This document shows, piece by piece, positions 26,292 through 33,907 of a stretch of DNA of 36,086 nucleotides; position 1 is the stretch's first letter; each line of letters starts with the position of its first letter. The position numbers and the translations under genes were made by a program. Under the pieces are notes generated by a model. That model saw nothing but the letters and a program-made list of their open reading frames with translations, was not told the origin of the DNA and made no database searches. The stretch comes from Chloroflexota bacterium (lineage in GTDB: Bacteria > Chloroflexota > Dehalococcoidia > Lucifugimonadales > UBA3495): positions 1 to 36,086 of the forward strand of contig JACZUF010000032.1 of the NCBI GenBank assembly GCA_022573285.1. The letters run 5' to 3'.

Positions 26292-27110
26292 ATGCTGATC
26301 GTAGACGCGCAGGTACATCTCTGGGCAAACAACATCCCCGCCAATCCGGGACACCGGCAGATCCCAGATTTCACTGCCGATGACCTGCTGAAGGAGATGG
26401 ACGAAGGGGGCATCGACGCGGCGGTGATCCATCCGCCCGGCTGGGACCCCGGGTCCGACGGCCTGGCGTTGGAGGCGGCGCGTCTGCACCCCAACCGTCT
26501 CGCCATTCTTGGGAAGATTCCCTTGGAGAAACCCGAAAGCCGTTCGCTGGTTGACGGTTGGTTGAACCAGCCTGGCATGCTGGGGTTCCGGTTCAGCTTC
26601 ACGCAACCCCACCAAGCCAGCTGGCCCACGGACGGCACCATGGACTGGCTCTGGCCGGAGGTGGAACGATTGGGCATCCCGGTAGCCCTGATGGCCTCCA
26701 ATTACATGTCCATGGTGGCGCCCATCGCGGAAAAGTACCCTGGGGTAAAGCTGATCGTCGACCACTTGGGCCGGGTAGGCGGCAAGACCGACGCCGAGTG
26801 CTTTGCAACGCTGCCGGAGATGCTGGCCCTGGCCAAGTACCCCAACGTCGCGATCAAGGCCACCGGCGCGCCCAGCTACTCCAGCGGGCCCTATCCCTTC
26901 AGCAGCATCCACGACTACCTGCACCAGATCTACGACGCCTTCGGCCCGGAGCGCATGTTCTGGGGCACCGACATCACCCGCATGCCCTGTTCGTGGAAGC
27001 AATGCGTGACCCTGTTCACCGAGGAACTGCCCTGGCTCTCCGATCCCGACAAGGAGCTGATCATGGGCCGGGCCCTGTGCAACTGGCTGGGGTGGGACAT
27101 CAAGGGGTAG
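26292..27110 (+). CDS. Amidohydrolase family protein (Amidohydro_2)
   Basis: The 272-residue TIM-barrel hydrolase starts MLIVDAQVHLW, the Amidohydro_2 (ACMSD/LigY-like) opening in which DxxxH-type ligands bind the metal. Further landmarks are GMLGFRFSF, KLIVDHLGRVGGK (His ligand) and RMFWGTDITRM (catalytic Asp). It probably decarboxylates or hydrolyses an aromatic-derived or lactone substrate; the exact one is unclear. The ATG at 26292 has AAAGGA 7 nt before it; an upstream in-frame codon at 26253 adds 13 unconserved residues. Confidence 0.87.
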   Translation: MLIVDAQVHLWANNIPANPGHRQIPDFTADDLLKEMDEGGIDAAVIHPPGWDPGSDGLALEAARLHPNRLAILGKIPLEKPESRSLVDGWLNQPGMLGFRFSFTQPHQASWPTDGTMDWLWPEVERLGIPVALMASNYMSMVAPIAEKYPGVKLIVDHLGRVGGKTDAECFATLPEMLALAKYPNVAIKATGAPSYSSGPYPFSSIHDYLHQIYDAFGPERMFWGTDITRMPCSWKQCVTLFTEELPWLSDPDKELIMGRALCNWLGWDIKG

Positions 27111-27137
27111 TCCTAGGAATGGACGATCCGGGGCGTG

Positions 27138-27175
27138 GTAGGGGCATCCCGATTCCATCGGGACCGTGCCCCTAC
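27138..27175. repeat. GTAGGGGC palindromic repeat with nested CCCGAT palindrome
   Basis: Outer arms 27138-27146/27167-27175 (gtaggggca) enclose inner arms 27147-27153/27157-27163 (tcccgat). It combines two of the window's repeat families in one hairpin. Confidence 0.75.
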
Positions 27176-27180
27176 GGATT

Positions 27181-27282
27181 TGTCACCCTGAGCGGCAGCG
27201 AAGGGTCTCTTTTCAACTTGAAATGCCGATCCCGAGGAGCAATGAGATTCTTCCCCCGATTGGAATCGGGGTCAGAATGACA
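27181..27282. repeat. About 100-bp MITE-like element with TGTCA ends
   Basis: The ends tgtcaccctga (27181-27191) and tcagaatgaca (27272-27282) are imperfect inverted repeats (9 of 11). The interior includes cccccgattggaatcgggg. It looks like a small non-autonomous element or REP composite between converging genes. Confidence 0.6.
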
Positions 27283-27336
27283 GCATCGTGGATGGGCCAG
27301 TATAAGCCAGTTGGGAAGAGTCTGCCCGAAGAATCC

Positions 27337-29451
27337 CTACGCCGGTTCTTCCTCCATGGGCATCAGGTCTCCGGGGCCGAAGGTCTTTTCTTCCAGGGCC
27401 AGCAGCCGGCGCAGCTCGAATATCTCGTCGCGGAATTGGGCGGCCTTCTCGAACTGCAGGTGTTTGGCCGACTCCTTCATCTGCACTTCCAGGTCCTTCA
27501 CCACCTTGAACATGTCGGTGCGGGACATCTCCTTCCGCACAACGTCGTAGCGGGTCCGGCTCTCGGCGATGGACTTGATGCCCTCGGTGATGTCGTGGAC
27601 CTCTTTCTGGATGCTCTGGGGCTCGATGCCGTGCCGCTTGTTGTGTTCGGCCTGAATGGACCGGCGGCGGTTGGTCTCGTCAATCGCCTGCTTCATGGAG
27701 TCGGTGATCCGGTCGGCGTACATGATGACGTGGCCGTTGGAATGGCGGGCCGCCCGGCCGATGGTCTGGACCATGGAGGTCGCGGAGCGCAGGTAGCCCT
27801 CTTTGTCGGCGTCCAAGATGGCCACCAGGCTCACCTCGGGCAGGTCCAGTCCCTCCCGCAGCAGGTTGATGCCCACGATGACGTCGTAGACGCCCATGCG
27901 CAGGTCGCGTAGTATCTCGATCCGGTCCAGGGTCTGGATGTCCGAGTGCAGATAGGTGTTGCGGATGCCCATCTCCGAGAGATAATCGGCCAGTTCCTCG
28001 GCCATGCGCTTGGTGAGGGTGGTGACCAGGATCCGCTCGGCCCGCTCGACCCGCTCCTTGATCTGCTGGAGGAGGTCGTCAATCTGGCCCTCGGTGGGTT
28101 TGACCTCCACCGTGGGGTCCAACAGCCCGGTGGGACGGATCACCTGCTCAATCACCGAACTGCTGTGTTGCAGCTCGTAGGCGCTAGGCGTAGCCGAAAC
28201 GTAGACCACCTGGTTGATGCGTTCTTCGTACTCGTCGAAGTTCAGGGGCCGGTTGTCCAAGGCCGACGGCAAACGGAACCCGAATTCCACCAGGGTAGTC
28301 TTGCGGGAGATGTCGCCGTGGTACATTCCCCGCACCTGGGGCAGGGTCATGTGGGACTCGTCCACGAACATCAGGTAGTCGTCGGGGAAGTAGTCCAGCA
28401 AAGTCCAAGGCGCGCTTCCGGGGGCCCGCTGGGACAGGTGGCGGGAGTAATTCTCCACTCCCGAGCAGAACCCCGTCTCCTGCAGCATCTCCAGATCGTA
28501 ATTGGTCCGGCTCTCCAGGCGCGCGGCCTCCAGTATCTTGCCTGAGTCCTTGAGCTCCTTCAACCGGACCACCAGTTCTTCCTGGATGCCGGCGATGGCC
28601 AACTCCATCTTCTCTTTGGAGGTGACGAAGTGGTTGGCCGGGTAGATGGCCACTTCGGCCAGGTCGGCCAGCACCTCGCCGGTCAAAGGGTCCACCTGGA
28701 CGATCCTTTCCACGTCGTCGCCGAAGAACTGGATGCGGACGGCGGCCTCTTCGTAGGCGGGCACCAACTCCAGGGTGTCGCCGCGGATGCGGAACTTGGC
28801 TCTGGCCAGGTCCATGTCGTTGCGCTCGTATTGCATGTCCACCAATTGGCGCACCAATTGGCTGCGGTTGCGGGTCTCGCCCACTTTGACTTTGGCCACC
28901 AGCTTGAAATAGTCGTTGGGGTCGCCCAGGCCGTAGATGCAGGAAACCGAGGCGACGATCAGCACGTCCCGCCGGGTCAGCAGCGACGTGGTGGTGGAGA
29001 GGCGTAGCTTGTCCAGTTCCTCGTTTACGCTGGAGTCCTTCTCAATGTAGGTGTCCGACTGGGGAACGTAGGCCTCGGGCTGGTAGTAATCGTAATAGGA
29101 CACGAAGTATTCCACCGCGTTGTGAGGGAAGAACTCTTTGAACTCGGAGGCCAGTTGGGCGGCCAGGGTCTTGTTATGGGCCATGACCAGGGTGGGGCGC
29201 TGCACCTGCTGGACGATGTTGGCCATGGTGAAGGTCTTGCCGCTGCCGGTAACGCCCAGCATGGTCTGCCGGGTAACGCCGTTCTTCACGCCCTCCACCA
29301 GGCGGGCAACGGCGTTGGGTTGGTCGCCGGTCATCTGGAAATCCGCGACCAACTCAAATTTCCGGTCCTCAGGCGGAGTCCGGGAGTTCCAGACATTCTG
29401 GATGTCTTTGCCGGCGTCGGCCCATTTCTTGCCGCGGGCGTAGGTTGCCAT
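27337..29451 (-). CDS. uvrB: UvrABC excinuclease subunit B
   Basis: The 704-residue protein carries all UvrB landmarks. Walker A is GVTGSGKT at 66-73, the damage-probing beta-hairpin is [12 protein letters not shown], and [18 protein letters not shown], the helicase motif QTIGRAARH and a C-terminal UVR motif (near 655-690, for binding UvrC) follow. It loads onto lesions from UvrA and recruits UvrC for nucleotide excision repair. About 28 residues precede the usual N-terminus; internal starts before FELVADF were not evident, so the ATG at 29451 is kept. It is the last gene of the yebC-ruvC-ruvA-uvrB string. Confidence 0.96.
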   Translation of the reverse strand: MATYARGKKWADAGKDIQNVWNSRTPPEDRKFELVADFQMTGDQPNAVARLVEGVKNGVTRQTMLGVTGSGKTFTMANIVQQVQRPTLVMAHNKTLAAQLASEFKEFFPHNAVEYFVSYYDYYQPEAYVPQSDTYIEKDSSVNEELDKLRLSTTTSLLTRRDVLIVASVSCIYGLGDPNDYFKLVAKVKVGETRNRSQLVRQLVDMQYERNDMDLARAKFRIRGDTLELVPAYEEAAVRIQFFGDDVERIVQVDPLTGEVLADLAEVAIYPANHFVTSKEKMELAIAGIQEELVVRLKELKDSGKILEAARLESRTNYDLEMLQETGFCSGVENYSRHLSQRAPGSAPWTLLDYFPDDYLMFVDESHMTLPQVRGMYHGDISRKTTLVEFGFRLPSALDNRPLNFDEYEERINQVVYVSATPSAYELQHSSSVIEQVIRPTGLLDPTVEVKPTEGQIDDLLQQIKERVERAERILVTTLTKRMAEELADYLSEMGIRNTYLHSDIQTLDRIEILRDLRMGVYDVIVGINLLREGLDLPEVSLVAILDADKEGYLRSATSMVQTIGRAARHSNGHVIMYADRITDSMKQAIDETNRRRSIQAEHNKRHGIEPQSIQKEVHDITEGIKSIAESRTRYDVVRKEMSRTDMFKVVKDLEVQMKESAKHLQFEKAAQFRDEIFELRRLLALEEKTFGPGDLMPMEEEPA

Positions 29452-29594
29452 CGTATGCTTGTGTCCCTGCTGGGTTGGAGATGTTGGGCGGCTAACGGCA
29501 GCCGGGCCGCCAGAACAACATTATATCGAGGCCCGGCCTTCGCCGCACGTTCGGCGCGTCAACGGGGCCGGTCTAGTTCCCGGCCACTGCAGAC

Positions 29595-30179
29595 TCAGCT
29601 TCGGGTGGCGAACTGCTGCAGGGCGACCCGTATGCGGTCGTCCACTTCGGTCTCCGCGGCGACTGCCGGGGTCCCGGCGGCGGCCCTGGCCTCGGCGGGG
29701 GAGTAGCCCAGGGCGGTCAGGGCGGCGATCACCTGTCCGTCCGTGTCTCCGGCTGGGCCTGCTTCAGCGAAGTCGGCCGCCTCGACCTTGCCCTTGAGTT
29801 CCAGGATTATCCGGCCGGCGGTACGGTTGCCAACTCCCTGGGCCGATGACAGGGCCGTCACGTCTCCGGTTAATATGGCGGTCTGGAGGCGGGCCGGGTC
29901 AAGACTGGAGAGCAGCGCCAGGGCCAGTCTGGGGCCCACGCCCGACACCCCGGTGAGCATGCTGAACAGACCAAGGGCCGCAGCGTCGGTGAATCCGTAG
30001 AGGACCGGTTGTTCGTCCCGGACCCGAAGATGGGTGTGCAGGGCCACCTGCGAGCCGAGGGCTCCCAGGCCGGACACCGAATTGGCGGGAACGGACACCT
30101 GCAGCGTCACGCCGCCGACGCGAATATTGACCCAGTCTGGGCCGGTGGTTTCCAGGATGCCGCGCACGCCCACTATCAT
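29595..30179 (-). CDS. ruvA: Holliday junction branch migration protein RuvA
   Basis: The 194-residue protein has domain I OB-fold (MIVGVRGILETTG, GVTLQVSVP). Domain II has two helix-hairpin-helix motifs (LTGVSGVGPRLALALLS and LSSAQGVGNRTAGRIILELKGK). Domain III is at the C-terminus (DGQVIAALTALGYSPAEARAA) and contacts RuvB. It tetramerises on four-way junctions. ruvB, its motor, is not in the window. It lies between ruvC and uvrB; the gap to ruvC is 94 bp. Confidence 0.95.
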   Translation of the reverse strand: MIVGVRGILETTGPDWVNIRVGGVTLQVSVPANSVSGLGALGSQVALHTHLRVRDEQPVLYGFTDAAALGLFSMLTGVSGVGPRLALALLSSLDPARLQTAILTGDVTALSSAQGVGNRTAGRIILELKGKVEAADFAEAGPAGDTDGQVIAALTALGYSPAEARAAAGTPAVAAETEVDDRIRVALQQFATRS

Positions 30180-30273
30180 CTACACACTCCCATCACACAC
30201 TTACGTCTAAACACTTACAGCATTCGCAAAAATGCGCCGTTGACCAACCGTGAGCATCAGCCATCTACAGGCA

Positions 30274-30795
30274 TCAGCGTTCTTGCCCCGGGGGAATAAT
30301 TCGGCCCAAGGCCAGGTCCGCTTGTTGTTGGATCAAGTGGCAAAGGCCCACGGATAGGGCGTCGGCGGCGTCGGACTCGGGGACCTCTTTAAGTCCCAAG
30401 GTGGCGGCGACGATCTCCCGCATCTGCTCCTTGGAGGCGGCCCCATAATCGGCCACGGCGCTTTTCACCTTGGCCGGGGCGTATCTGAAGATGGGTATGC
30501 CCTGGCTGGCCGCGCCGATGAAGACCGCGGCCTGGGCCTGTCCGATGGCCAGGGCCGCGCCGGGAAAGCGTCTTTCCCCCTTCCCCACAAAAGGCTCTTC
30601 TACTGCCACGGCCGTGGGATGGAAGATGGCGATGAGGTTGAGGATGTGGGTGTGGAGTTGGTGGAGGCGCTGTTCCAGGGGCATCTTACGCGGGAGGGCA
30701 ATCACGCCGTAGTCGTCGGCATGGGGGTTGGGGCCATCGCCAATCACTCCATACCCCATACGCAAGGTCCCAGGGTCGATCCCCAATATACCCAT
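30274..30795 (-). CDS. ruvC: Crossover junction endonuclease RuvC
   Basis: The 173-residue RNase-H-fold resolvase has the catalytic acids in their usual order: Asp7 (GIDPG), Glu66 (AVEEP), and Asp142 and Asp145 (SDAADAL). It cuts Holliday junctions delivered by RuvAB. The ATG at 30795 gives MGILGIDPG; a GTG immediately before it is an alternative. It shares orientation with yebC upstream, with a REP-like pair in the gap. Confidence 0.94.
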   Translation of the reverse strand: MGILGIDPGTLRMGYGVIGDGPNPHADDYGVIALPRKMPLEQRLHQLHTHILNLIAIFHPTAVAVEEPFVGKGERRFPGAALAIGQAQAAVFIGAASQGIPIFRYAPAKVKSAVADYGAASKEQMREIVAATLGLKEVPESDAADALSVGLCHLIQQQADLALGRIIPPGQER

Positions 30796-30865
30796 CACAC
30801 CGCCCCGTCTTCTGTTTGTTTGCCAGAGGTTATTTCAACGTCTCGTACGGCCCACTGTTGGGTCC

Positions 30866-30920
30866 TTCGACAGGCTCAGGACGAACGGTAAAGACACCTC
30901 CTTCCGTTCAGCTTGTCGAA
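30866..30920. repeat. Inverted pair of TTCGAC REP-like units between yebC and ruvC
   Basis: Unit ttcgacaggctcaggacgaa continuing to cgg (30866-30888) faces ccgttcagcttgtcgaa (30904-30920), so a transcript would fold into a hairpin within the operon. Confidence 0.7.
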
Positions 30921-30939
30921 CCACATATTGGAATGGCTT

Positions 30940-31704
30940 CTAGGCGCCCGCCTGGTAGCGCTCCAGGACCTCCGGAGAGAAGTCCGCGTTGGTGTAGGCC
31001 TTCTGCACGTCGTCCAGTTCTTCCAGGGCGTCCAGAAGCCGTAGCGTCTGTTCCGCCTGTTTGTCGTCCAGGGCGATGGTCGTTTTGGGGACCATTGAGA
31101 TCTGAGCGGCTTCCGGCGGGACCCCTTCGCTCTCCAGCGCCTTCTGCACGGTCTGCAGTTGGTCGATGGCCGTGAATATCTCCAGGAAGTCGTCTTCAAA
31201 CTTCACGTCTTCGGCGCCGGCGTCGATGGCGAGCAGGCCCAGTTCTTCGCCCCGTCCTTCGTCTTTCACCTCCAGGCCAATCACGCCCAGGTGGTCGAAG
31301 TTCCAGGCGACGCAGCCGTTCTCGCCAAGATTGCCGCCGCCCCGGCTGAAGGCGGAGCGCACATCGGAGGCGGTGCGGTTACGGTTGGTGGTTAAAATCT
31401 GCAGGAGGATGGCGCCACCGCCGGGTCCGTAACCCTCGTAGGTGATCTCCTCCAGCGTCTCTCCCTCGCCGGCTTCTCCGGCGCCCCGCTTGACGGCCCG
31501 GGAGATGCTGTCTGAGGGCATGTTGGCGCTCTTGGCCTTGTCCAGCACCAGGCGTAGGTGGAAGTTCATGTCCGGGTCGGCCCCTCCACCGTTTTTCACC
31601 GCGATGGTGAGTTCACGGCTGATCTTGGTGAACAGGGCCCCCCGTTTGGCGTCCGCAGCGCCTTTTTGGTGCTTGATGGTTGACCATTTGGAATGACCTG
31701 ACAT
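30940..31704 (-). CDS. yebC: YebC/PmpR (TACO1-like) protein
   Basis: The 254-residue protein starts MSGHSKWSTIKHQKGAAD, the family hallmark, and keeps YEGYGPGGGAI, TTNRNRTASDVRSAFSRGGGN and GCVAWNFDHLG. Family members have been described as DNA-binding regulators and, more recently, as translation factors that relieve ribosome stalling at proline stretches. AGGAGGT precedes the ATG. It is the first gene of the ruvC-ruvA-uvrB string, driven by the promoter at 31813-31842. Confidence 0.95.
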   Translation of the reverse strand: MSGHSKWSTIKHQKGAADAKRGALFTKISRELTIAVKNGGGADPDMNFHLRLVLDKAKSANMPSDSISRAVKRGAGEAGEGETLEEITYEGYGPGGGAILLQILTTNRNRTASDVRSAFSRGGGNLGENGCVAWNFDHLGVIGLEVKDEGRGEELGLLAIDAGAEDVKFEDDFLEIFTAIDQLQTVQKALESEGVPPEAAQISMVPKTTIALDDKQAEQTLRLLDALEELDDVQKAYTNADFSPEVLERYQAGA

Positions 31705-31812
31705 GGTTCTGACCTCCTGGGGAGATGGACCGGCGGCGGTGACCGGCGCCAGCGTCTCGCTCCCACAAGTGATTCTGATGCGAGAGGCTTTACCAGAACC
31801 CCTCTGGCCTCG

Positions 31813-31842
31813 ATTCTAGCACCGGCCCAAAGCAGAGGTCAA
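31813..31842 (-). promoter_or_regulatory. Promoter of the yebC-ruvC-ruvA-uvrB string
   Basis: On the minus strand TTGACC (31837-31842), 18 bp, TAGAAT (31813-31818). It starts just beyond the rimM stop and gives a leader of about 100 nt. Confidence 0.6.
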
Positions 31843-31849
31843 AGTGGTT

Positions 31850-32431
31850 TCAGCGCAGACCTTCGGGTAAATCAACGACCATCAGGCCACCGGCAATGTC
31901 TATCTCGCGCACCACGCGGCTTAAGGCGGGCACCAATATCTCCCCGTCAAGGCCGGCGACCACATAAACGTCGTTGCTGCCGGTTTCCAGAATCTCGGCG
32001 AGCTCGCCCAGGTCTTCGCCATCCACGGTCCGGACCTTCAAACCGATGAGTTGATAGTGGAAATACTCGCCCTCTTCGGCGGAGGGAACCTCGGACTGGG
32101 CCACGCAGAGCCAAAGCCCCGCGAGCCGCTGGGCTTGCCCGCGGTCCCGGATGCCCCTGAACCATATGATCAGTTCATCGTTTCCCTTAGGACCCGTGGA
32201 CCGGCTTTTGGCTATCTGGTAAGTCTGGTCTTCGGCGGCGACACCATCCCGGGACACAGACAGCGAGGCGCCTTCATCGAAGCGGCCTGGAACGTCGCTG
32301 ATGGACTTCACTCGGACCCCGCCGTCGCGTCCGTGGGCCCCAAGGATGCGTCCAACGGCGACGAGTCCTTCCCCGGAAGGACCGGAAGAAGGGAATGAAG
32401 AGGGATTTGATGGCGAGATGGAATCAGACAT
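31850..32431 (-). CDS. rimM: Ribosome maturation factor RimM
   Basis: The 193-residue protein has the N-terminal RimM beta-barrel (VAVGRILGAHGRDGGVRVKSISD, WFRGIRDRGQAQRLAGLWLCV). Its C-terminal PRC-barrel (YFHYQLIGLKVRTVDGEDLGELAEI, NDVYVV, LVPAL, DLPEGL) binds uS19. It helps mature the 30S head. The first 22 residues are Ser/Pro-rich and unconserved, so the true start might be later than the ATG at 32431. It ends the rpsP-KH-rimM operon; trmD and rplS, which often follow, are absent. Confidence 0.92.
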   Translation of the reverse strand: MSDSISPSNPSSFPSSGPSGEGLVAVGRILGAHGRDGGVRVKSISDVPGRFDEGASLSVSRDGVAAEDQTYQIAKSRSTGPKGNDELIIWFRGIRDRGQAQRLAGLWLCVAQSEVPSAEEGEYFHYQLIGLKVRTVDGEDLGELAEILETGSNDVYVVAGLDGEILVPALSRVVREIDIAGGLMVVDLPEGLR

Positions 32432-32482
32432 GGCTGAATTCCAGAGACGGCAAGGAGCCCGACAAAGGGGATGTAGAGGCAG

Positions 32483-32710
32483 CTATATGATTTCCAAGAC
32501 GGCCGGGGTGCCTTCCTTCACCGATGCCACGCGTAGGAGCACGCGCATGGCCTGGGCGACACGGCCCTGGCGGCCGATGACCTTGCCCTTGTCTTCATCG
32601 GCGACTTGGAGACGGAAGACGATGCGGCCGTCCTCCATCGATTCGGTAACGACTACCGCGTCAGGGTCGCTGGCCAAAGACCGTGCGATGTATTCGATCA
32701 ATTCTTTCAT
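32483..32710 (-). CDS. khpA: KH-domain RNA-binding protein (KhpA/YlqC family)
   Basis: The 75-residue protein is a single KH domain with the GxxG loop in GKVIGRQGR and the family start MKELIEYIARSL. In Gram-positives it partners KhpB/Jag to bind RNA and influence cell-shape genes. It sits between rpsP and rimM as in many bacteria. Confidence 0.93.
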   Translation of the reverse strand: MKELIEYIARSLASDPDAVVVTESMEDGRIVFRLQVADEDKGKVIGRQGRVAQAMRVLLRVASVKEGTPAVLEII

Positions 32711-32743
32711 AGGATATTTAACGAGCCGGGGAGCTTGTGGGGC

Positions 32744-33334
32744 CTATTTTTCCGCAGTCTCATCGTCGCCGGAGGATTGTTCCTCTGCCGGCGGCTCTTC
32801 GGCGGGTGATTCTTCCACTGGAGTTTCTTCTGCCGGGGCATCGTCTGCGGGAGCTTCGTCGGCAGGGGCTTCGTCTGCGGAAGCCTCATCTGCAGAAGCT
32901 TCGTCTGCGGGAGCTTCATCTGCAGGAGGTTCGTCGGCAGAAGCTTCGTCTGCGGGAGCTTCATCTGCCGGGGGTTCGTCGGCAGGGGCTTCGTCTGCGG
33001 GAGCTTCTTCCGCCGTGGCTACCGCAGCGGGAGCGCCGCCGGCGCCTTCTTCTTCGGCAGATTCCTTGGAGGTGTTCTTGAAGGTCTGGGTACGCTCCAT
33101 CAGACCGTTCCGGTCCAGAATCCTGGAAACTGCGTCGGAAGGAATCGCGCCCATGCTGAGCCAATGGGCGGCGCGGTCTTGTTTCAAGGTCACTGCGGGT
33201 GGGTCCGCCATGGGGTCGTAATTCCCGATCCATTCCAGATAGGAACCGTCCCTGGGCGCGGTTACTTCCGCGACCACTATCCTGTAAGAAGGCCGGCCTT
33301 TTTTGCCGACCCTGCTAAGCCGAATCCGAATCAT
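32744..33334 (-). CDS. rpsP: 30S ribosomal protein bS16 with long acidic repeat tail
   Basis: Residues 1-90 are a normal bS16 (MIRIRLSRVGKKGRPSYRIVV, DRAAHWLSMGAIPSDAVSRIL). Typical bS16 is 75-100 residues; here another 100 follow. Residues 111-185 consist of about fifteen pentapeptides of the type APADE, PPADE, ASADE, then xPAEE, giving a long, strongly acidic, Ala/Pro-rich and probably unstructured tail. It would project from the body of the 30S subunit. It is the first gene of the KH-rimM operon with its own promoter at 33390-33418 and a palindrome next to the ribosome-binding site. Confidence 0.93.
   Translation of the reverse strand: MIRIRLSRVGKKGRPSYRIVVAEVTAPRDGSYLEWIGNYDPMADPPAVTLKQDRAAHWLSMGAIPSDAVSRILDRNGLMERTQTFKNTSKESAEEEGAGGAPAAVATAEEAPADEAPADEPPADEAPADEASADEPPADEAPADEASADEASADEAPADEAPADDAPAEETPVEESPAEEPPAEEQSSGDDETAEK
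32780..33004 (-). repeat. 15-bp tandem repeats encoding the bS16 tail
   Basis: About fifteen imperfect 15-bp units (gcttcgtctgcgggag type on the plus strand) encode the pentapeptide tail. Neighbouring units are nearly identical in DNA, a sign of recent duplication. Confidence 0.85.
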
Positions 33335-33349
33335 TTATGTCCTATTCTC

Positions 33350-33365
33350 CCCCGACGCGTCGGGG
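33350..33365 (-). promoter_or_regulatory. Palindrome beside the rpsP ribosome-binding site
   Basis: ccccgacgcgtcgggg (6-bp stem, 4-nt loop) lies in the leader directly before the purine-rich GGAGAATAGGA and start codon, so it could act as a translational operator. Confidence 0.45.
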
Positions 33366-33389
33366 TCATTGCGGTGCCCATGCGTGGCG

Positions 33390-33418
33390 ATTTTAAGGGG
33401 AGGGTAATTTATTGTCAA
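33390..33418 (-). promoter_or_regulatory. Near-consensus promoter of rpsP
   Basis: TTGACA (33413-33418), exactly 17 bp, TAAAAT (33390-33395). Predicted transcription start about 50 nt before the rpsP ATG. Confidence 0.8.
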
Positions 33419-33534
33419 TCGGCCAGTCTCCAGTTAGTGCACTCCAGTCTCAGGGAAAAGACGGCCATCCAAAGCACATCTGGGAACCAATTGATTGCCT
33501 TTCCAAGGCTCAAAGTTTGCCTGGCCTGACGGGC

Positions 33535-33555
33535 AAAAAAAGGCCGGGCCCGGCC
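33535..33555 (-). terminator. Intrinsic terminator of the leader/small RNA
   Basis: The GC palindrome ggccgggcccggcc (33542-33555) is followed on the minus strand by seven T (33541-33535). Confidence 0.75.
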
Positions 33556-33660
33556 AACTCTGGGTTTTGCTCGCCCTATTGGGAAAAAACCGGGGTCGAG
33601 GGGCGATGGTAGACATTGGCCTGGGCCCGACGTACGGGTTCTCTTATTTCGAGCTGTATG

Positions 33661-33732
33661 CTACGAAAGGATCACCTCGTCATGTCCAGACTGATGCCTA
33701 CCATCGCCCCTGTGCGTTAAATATTCAATCAT
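33661..33732 (-). CDS. 23-residue leader peptide
   Basis: An AAAAGGAGGT Shine-Dalgarno (33741-33750) stands 9 nt before the ATG at 33732. The peptide starts MIEYLTHRGDGR and ends DEVILS before a TAG at 33661-33663. The ORF covers the entire 5' arm of the rod hairpin and stops at its apex, the layout expected when ribosome passage controls RNA folding. There is no run of one amino acid to suggest amino-acid sensing. It is too short to judge by homology; the strength of the signals upstream is the main argument that it is translated. Confidence 0.55.
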   Translation of the reverse strand: MIEYLTHRGDGRHQSGHDEVILS

Positions 33733-33775
33733 TCGCCTTCACCTCCTTTTTTTATTCCCGCCAAGCGGTTAAGGT

Positions 33776-33805
33776 ATTTTAGCAACAGCTATTTTTAACT
33801 GTCAA
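33776..33805 (-). promoter_or_regulatory. Near-consensus promoter of the leader/small RNA
   Basis: TTGACA (33800-33805), 18 bp, TAAAAT (33776-33781) on the minus strand, flanked by AT-rich DNA. Confidence 0.75.
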
Positions 33806-33907
33806 GACAAATGAGAGTTGGTAGCGGCTGTTTGTTTCCGCCGCTCCCTTTCGTCGGTCAATTAAACGTCTGTTTCTCGAGCGTCGGCCCCGAGGTCTTT
33901 GATCCCC

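Larger units (their letters stand above)
33535..33769 (-). ncRNA. Candidate structured leader or dual-function small RNA upstream of rpsP
   Basis: The predicted transcript is about 235 nt, from the promoter at 33776-33805 to the terminator at 33535-33555. It holds a strong Shine-Dalgarno, a 23-codon ORF and a rod-like hairpin with 14 perfect outer base pairs (33599-33612 with 33698-33711). The rod continues inward through mostly paired segments to an apical stem (33664-33668 with 33647-33651). The 3' arm sequence 33618-33628 is complementary, with one bulge, to ten bases of the terminator, so rod and terminator-disrupting pairing could compete. It does not match 6S, SRP, tmRNA or RNase P RNA by any motif I know. 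It could be an attenuator for rpsP or an independent RNA. Confidence 0.55.

Noticed and set aside
26286-27158. 290-codon minus-strand frame opposite the amidohydrolase
   Set aside because: It is a GC-rich shadow frame; the plus-strand protein has clear family motifs.
33599-33711. Rod hairpin as SRP (4.5S) RNA
   Set aside because: The conserved apical GGAAG tetraloop region of SRP RNA is missing on both strands.
33599-33711. Rod hairpin as 6S RNA
   Set aside because: It is too short and lacks the large central bubble; a strong ribosome-binding site precedes it.
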